Below are positions 58,746 to 64,000 of a stretch of 64,000 nucleotides of DNA, in pieces (the first letter of the stretch is position 1; each line of letters starts with the position of its first letter). Origin of the DNA: Rhynchonema sp. JSB1_4 (Eukaryota > Nematoda > Chromadorea > Monhysterida > Xyalidae); assembly GCA_030248065.1 (NCBI GenBank), contig JASAMV010001066.1, positions 1 through 64,000 of the forward strand, in the 5' to 3' direction. A program made the translations under genes and the position numbers. Below the pieces are notes generated by a model. The model was not told the origin of the DNA. It saw nothing but the letters and a program-made list of their open reading frames with translations, and did not search any database.

Positions 58746-61700
58746 TTATTCTCTGTCTCTGTCAATCTTTTCTCTCACTATATCGCTGTGTGCAAACGCA
58801 CCAACCCCCGCCATCTCCATCAAACTTCTGTCCGGATTTTCGTCCCATCTGCCTGGTAACGGAACCTGCAAATTTGTAATGCCAGACGTGTATCGATTTA
58901 TAGGCGAAGAACTTTTGATCGGAACGATGTGAAGTAGCCGTCCGATCGCTGATAAATATTTCAATTTACAACCTCCACAGCTCACCTTCGATCTATGTTC
59001 TGCTTGGCGTTGTTCCCAGCGTTTGTGCTGCTGTTGCATGGCCAGGGCAGTTGGGGGCCCGCAACCCCACACCTGAAACATCACACAATCAGCAACAGTG
59101 GCTGACAATAAGACCACAACAAATTTTTTGGTCACTCTTTCAGAGGCCTCCTGCCCTTTGGTTTGGGTATGAGAAATTTTTCGAGAAAATTTACCGAAAT
59201 TTGGGCCGAAGTTCGGAACTTTACGATTTCTCAACGACGCCACTGCCAATAATAGTAAACAATTACCGTACCTCGAGTGCATCTACATTCGACAGATCTG
59301 GCAATATGCTGATCAGCGGTTGACTGCGTTCCGATTTGACCGTAATACCTGAAACATTTTCACACTGAAAAGGCAGTTCACGATGAAGTATTTTTGAAAC
59401 ACCCGTCATACAAGCGTGTGACGGACAAAATAGCGGCCACTGAAAGAGATGCGTAATTGGGGTGGAGAGTCATAGGTATGGGCTTAACTCCAAGTCTAAG
59501 ACTGAACCCATGCCAAAATACTGCATAAACTTAAATAAACAAACAGCGGTCGCTGTATTTTCCACTACTGTTCCATCCGTAACCCCATACAAACAAATAC
59601 CTGTGGCCGATCGGCCGTTCATGTTCATGCAAACGGTGACGTTTTCGTGTCTCGCACAGTCGGGCAACAACGTGACGCACAAACAGTCGACGCCGCCAAA
59701 TGGGACGCTCGACTCTCTATAAGTCAGAAGTTGTTTGACGTTAATTCGCGGCATGATTACTTGCTCGGGGAGCTGATGTGAAACTGCGAAAATTATTTTT
59801 GGAGTTATTGTGGCAACCAGCGAAGAATAGGTGAGCGAAAGTCAGCTTCACAGTCAGCTTTACCCAAACGGGCAAAAAACGGAACGGGCCGTATCAACCT
59901 TGCTTGCATAGACTTGGCATGGATTTGGGCTAATTTGGTTGACTTGTATTTGGTGACAGGGTCGCGCGTCAATTTCGGCCAGCGTAAGTGTTCCCTGATC
60001 TGCATCAAATCAACAACTTTTACGCTGGTCTGAGTGCGTCTTATCTATCATAAAATGCAACTCAACCAAAATTTGTCCACGTCCATGCCAAGTCTATGCC
60101 AGCAAAGTAGATACGGCCCATGAATGACCGAATTATTGATCACCTCCAGGACTGATCAATTGCTACAGCACACAATGAATCATCAACCAAATGCACCAGC
60201 GTGACGGTAGGCGCTTTGTATGCCAACACGTGCGTTTCGAATCTGAAAATGCACGCAGTTTTTGCGTTGGACAAAGATTGTACTACAATTTCAATGACAC
60301 CGACAAGTAACATGACTAATTTTTGCTCGTTGACACGTTAAGTGCAAGTAGAATTTTCTCTCGGTCAAATTCTACCCAAGGTTCTGCGCAAAAAAATTGA
60401 AAATTTTGAAAAACCAAACCAAGCTTACCATTTCACAATCCCCCTAAAAAATACAGATCTTATGCGCCAGGCGTTGTTTGTTTCTCAAAGAAACCTTGTC
60501 TAAAAGTTCATTCGTTTCATTTGCACAGCACATTTTTGTCAATGCACAGTTTTGTCGCAGCACCAGATAACAGCTAATTAACTGGCCGCGTGATAAAAAC
60601 GTTTTTTTCTCGAAAAACAGTGAAAAAACCGAAACAGAGCCGACCCTCGGCCTCGACCGAAGGTTCCCCCCAAAACACGGATTTTTTTCGGAATTAGGGA
60701 CCGACTTCTTTCAAAACAGGAATTCATCATGCTAAATGTCGCCGTAATTACTTGTCGTGGGCATAGCAGAACGTAATAACCGTTGTTAAACACACGCGCT
60801 GTGTCAGTAACACACAAAGTATGCGCCCAAAATGCTTGTATTGCGTTTCCCTATGCTTTATACACCACTGTTCTTTCGGTTTTTTTTCAAAAATAAAAAG
60901 AACCGGTTGTTCGGCCGGCAACAACAATATATAGCAAATAGTAAGACATGTCACCTGTTCGTACTGAGCCCATGCTGTGCACTCTGGTAGAGCAGCGTCC
61001 AACAAGCAGGAACAGCAACTTGTTTGTCATTATCATCCGAGCTGGTACTGGTTGACTTGCATTCAGTCAGATACGATGTGGGTATGGCGCGTTCAACGAA
61101 CCACAATTGCATCGGGGTTAGGATGTCGGACACGGCCAATGGCCCCTGTTATCGATTATACAAGCTTGTCGAGTGCAACATCAGAGATGCAGCATCAGCA
61201 TGTACAAGCGAAATGACCAGAATACGACCACGGTTGGTGCAGTAAAAGACGGAACAAGATACTTTTCTGCTTTGAATATTTTGCGATTGCGCTGGAGCGC
61301 TAAGTTCAATCAATGCAAAAGTTGTCTTCAACTCCGACCGCTACATCTGACGGTGGTCGATGACTGTTGAGCAACTTTTACACCGGTAAATGGGTGTTCC
61401 AATTCCAAAGATATCGCAAAATAGTCCAAAACAATATTTATCTTCTCTACGCCGTGCACCGGCCTTCAAACTTGATCCAGCCAGCCATGTGCATCTTTGG
61501 ATCGATATGCAACTGCAACAATTTGTTGCGTTGCTTTTTGTGGCACACTGAGCCAGGAAGGTCGCTAGTCCTTCTTTTACCTGAACTTCAAAGTCTTCGC
61601 CCGTTAACCGAAGTCGAATCAAATTTGAAACATCATCACAGCATCGCGGACAACACGCATTCAACGCACGCCAGCACGGCTCGTCGCGGTCAGACGTCTG

Positions 61701-62427
61701 TGAAATTATTATGGGAGCGCGTTTAGATCATTTTACGGAAACTTCAACAACAATTTTATGTGCAAAAACTAAATAAATACCGACCGATGCTCTTTTAATC
61801 GCTTCAGCAAATTTAAGGTCGGATCCCGACTCCGACATCCACACGCCTGATGGCCGACAGCAGGCTCGGAGGAAATTTGAGAACTCTGAATGAGGAACGG
61901 GCAAGCTCAGGACGACAAAAGGAAAAAAGTAAAAAAAACAAACAGGATTTTGACAGAAAATGAAGAATTTATCCGTGCCGAACCTGGCACCAATTCACCA
62001 ACAACAGAGCAAGGATCGACAGACAAGCGAACCAGCAAATCACAACCGTGTCTCACGTACGAATCTTTATTCAAACGGTCGGACTCAGCGGACAACGATC
62101 GGAACAGTGCAGCGCCAAGTTCTTGGCCGAAACAATCCTGAAAAACAAGTTTTTGAATTGGGAGGATTGGCTAAAATCCTCCAAAACCAATTGCATGTGA
62201 AAAAAGCACAGGACACTGGTGAAACTCACAGAAAAGGTTGAATTGAAATCCACATGAGATGAGTCTAATTTAGCGTGGAGTTTGTCAAATCCCGAAGTCA
62301 ACTGATGCTCAAAAGCAGCTGATTTCAATTCCAATCTGTTTTCGCACGTGGTCGGTGGTTGATTGCTTTTGCTTGATTCTTGCGCATCTCCATGTTTTGC
62401 CTTTGGGGCGCTTTGGTCATTACCCAT
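58746..62427 (-). CDS. TLDc-domain protein, MEAK7 (TLDC1)-like
   Basis: Minus-strand exons in order: 62230-62427, 61984 or 61991-62137, 61581-61697, 60955-61145, 60144-60242, 59601-59716, 59272-59348, 58986-59072, 58746-58865 (about 383 aa). The start MGNDQSAPK allows N-myristoylation, as in MEAK7. Mid-protein PMQLWFVERAIP leads to the TLDc opening CWTLLYQSAQHGLSTNRF, then KAPTVTLVHLVDDS, AIDQSWRES..PFGGVDC, DALEVWGCG, and a tail with DENPDRSLMEMAG and HSDIVREK, matching the end of MEAK7 proteins. In vertebrates MEAK7 acts on lysosomes in an mTOR-linked pathway; a role here is inference. About 35-40 residues expected between NMNGRSATG and SERSQP are not found in the exons I can join, so an exon may be missing from the model or the domain may be shortened. 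The second exon's donor is ambiguous. Confidence 0.72.
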
Positions 62428-63051
62428 GATCTTGATTGCAAAAATAATCTGGTCCCCAGGTTTCGCTCCGTGCTGTTCAGTTTCTTCACATAATTATCAT
62501 TTGTGAGCGGGCATGGGCAGGGCGGGCGCAATCGCAGACTCAATCCTACCCCAGTTTTCTTTTGCTTTGATTTGAAAAAGGCCGGCTGCAATGCTGATTG
62601 TTGACTGCGATTATTTGTTTCTTTCGATGTTCCATTGATTTGTTCATTGCATCAGTTTCAATCTGGGAGGGATTGGATTGAGTTGATGGATTGTTTTGAT
62701 GGATCCTGACTGAGCACAACTGCAACAATAACATGAACAACGATCGCGTTTATTTGCACTGACACGCAAATGGTTTTGAACCAGTGTTATTGCGGCATGA
62801 AAAATAACGTGATAGATATTACTGAGTCTGAAGTTTTATTAATTTGGCCAGAAACGCACCCACTTATTAATGCTAAACGCGGAACATCAGCTACTTCGTG
62901 CGCCTAAAGTTAGCTCAGGAGAGCGAGCACTCAGTCAGTACAGAAATGTCCTGAGAGCGTCGAACAACCGAGTGACCACAGACAAGTGACAAAAACCCTG
63001 AAAACAAACAAATAACTGAAAACGGGATAAAAAAATGTTTCCGTCAAATGT
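62428..63051. other. Intergenic; probable promoter of the TLDc gene
   Basis: About 620 bases between the first coding exon of the TLDc-like gene and the end of the leucine-rich-repeat gene, both on the minus strand. No TATA box or other element is convincing. Confidence 0.35.
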
Positions 63052-63780
63052 TTACGCGAACTGATGATAATTTTCAATGGTGATTTCGGTGCCGAACCGA
63101 ACGACCGTCAACGAACGACCAACAAAACGCAAAAGACAGCCTTCAATTGTCGACCTGGCCATTTCGTGTCGCCAACGTCGCTGTGAAACATCAGTGGGCG
63201 CGATGCTGTGCCCATTCTTCACGCTGTAATCAATCGTGATCGGACTGTGACTGCTGTCAGTACGAGTTGTCAGTCGTTGTTTGTCAGTTAGTCCGATCAC
63301 AAACCCCAACATCTGTCTGATTGACAATCGTGCATGACAATCCATGTAGAGTGTGTTCAGACGTGGACATGTGTCAATCAATTGAAACATCAGCGCGTTC
63401 ACTTGCGACTGTGCAATGTTGGGTGATTGTAGACACAGTTGTAGCACTTGCAGTTCGGGCAGCGCTAGTTTGAATGTGGCAGGCAATGTTTGGATGCGTG
63501 CATGCGCGTGTACGTATAGTTGGCGCAGCCAAGGCAGTTGGACGCAGACCTTGGCCAGATGGGTGAGTTGACTTTGCGTGGCGCATTTCAACGACAAACG
63601 ACGCAAATTGGTGAACAGCTGGTAGCGAGCGTTGAACGCACGACCGAACTCTACGTCACGCCGATTGGCTTGTTCGAATCCGACAACACGCGAGCGCACC
63701 ACATCTGTAGTTGGAATAGATGGATGGATTGAGCATGCATAAAATTTGGGCATTGATTCCGTGTCGTGGTCACGTGACAT
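63052..63780 (-). CDS. Leucine-rich-repeat protein (F-box/LRR-like), possibly partial
   Basis: Open frame of 242 codons from ATG 63780 to TGA. Residues about 55-155 form leucine-rich repeats: FTNLRRLSLKCATQSQL, LPWLRQLYVHAHARIQTLP, LPELQVLQLCLQS and CPRLNTLYMDCHARLSI. The pattern (short strand followed by a helix) resembles the LRR part of F-box or RNI-like proteins. No F-box is present in the window; it could lie in an upstream exon beyond 63780, towards or past the window end. The ATG is the first in frame after an upstream stop, but the N-terminus is uncertain. The decamer TGATGTTTCA occurs twice on the coding strand, encoding LMFQ and TDVSQ. Confidence 0.6.
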   Translation of the reverse strand: MSRDHDTESMPKFYACSIHPSIPTTDVVRSRVVGFEQANRRDVEFGRAFNARYQLFTNLRRLSLKCATQSQLTHLAKVCVQLPWLRQLYVHAHARIQTLPATFKLALPELQVLQLCLQSPNIAQSQVNALMFQLIDTCPRLNTLYMDCHARLSIRQMLGFVIGLTDKQRLTTRTDSSHSPITIDYSVKNGHSIAPTDVSQRRWRHEMARSTIEGCLLRFVGRSLTVVRFGTEITIENYHQFA

Positions 63781-64000
63781 GTTTGCGCCGAGTGTATCTT
63801 GCTCAAGTAACTGCTCTTGCGATTAATTTCGAGCATCATAGGCTTCGCTACAGCTTTTACGCTAGTCAAAATTAGCGACATCCCACAGAACCGAAATACC
63901 ATAGACACAAAAAGTCGCATGAACAAGACAGGAAAAACGATCCGCACCAGGTTTGGGACCAGCCAAAACATGGTTTTGTTAACCAACTAAGATTGTTTAC
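63781..64000. other. Window end, no gene assigned
   Basis: Sequence upstream of the leucine-rich-repeat frame. It contains TTTTACGCTAGTCAAAATTA near 63855, a word related to 34673 and 60015. Confidence 0.35.

Noticed and set aside
61785..61847. Extra TLDc-gene exon with frame GVWMSESGSDLKFAEA
   Set aside because: It has a good acceptor and the right phase at its start, but the frame runs into TAA and no GT donor lies before it.

Overview
The window looks like nuclear DNA of an invertebrate animal. Genes are split by introns from tens of bases to about 3 kb, they lie on both strands, and no operons are visible. Between them are long non-coding stretches rich in small inverted-repeat transposons. 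Three genes can be assigned to animal families: an STK32/YANK kinase, a TMEM198-type membrane protein and a TLDc protein of the MEAK7 (TLDC1) type. A fourth, a type II membrane glycosyltransferase-like protein, resembles a nucleotide-diphospho-sugar transferase family I associate with nematodes. Scattered degenerate TTAGGC arrays (the nematode telomere unit) fit a nematode-allied genome, but I cannot name the species.

Layout. 1-8 kb: no gene seen; fold-back and TA-flanked inverted-repeat elements. 8.4-13.3 kb (+): three-exon gene of unknown function, with several inverted-repeat elements in its introns. 13.7-28.8 kb: mostly empty apart from one 331 bp element. 28.8-32.5 kb (+): TMEM198-like gene in six exons. 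34.8-38.3 kb (-): one very large exon encoding a proline/threonine-rich protein with five copies of a VVNVGT..PDYR unit. 39.7-43.7 kb (+): glycosyltransferase-like gene in seven exons. 47.3-47.8 kb (+): small single-pass membrane protein with a PPxY motif. 50.3-58.2 kb (+): STK32-like kinase, its introns holding a 0.5 kb (CA)n tract, two copies of a 275 bp element and two hAT-type elements with exact 8 bp target duplications. 58.7-62.4 kb (-): TLDc/MEAK7-like gene, tail to tail with the kinase. 63.05-63.78 kb (-): leucine-rich-repeat protein, possibly partial. Exon chains were joined by checking reading phase at each junction by eye; they are models, not transcripts.

Most unusual signals. (1) The decamer TGATGTTTCA or its complement occurs 20 times exactly, against roughly 0.2 expected; about 15 copies lie in or within 60 bp of predicted exons. 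(2) A hAT-type element sits at or inside a C-terminal exon of the kinase gene, and its terminus plus its target duplication supply a GTTGG donor and a CTCCAG acceptor that would let it be removed in frame. (3) GTTGG 5' splice sites are repeatedly used across genes. (4) The PDYR-repeat protein belongs to no family I know.
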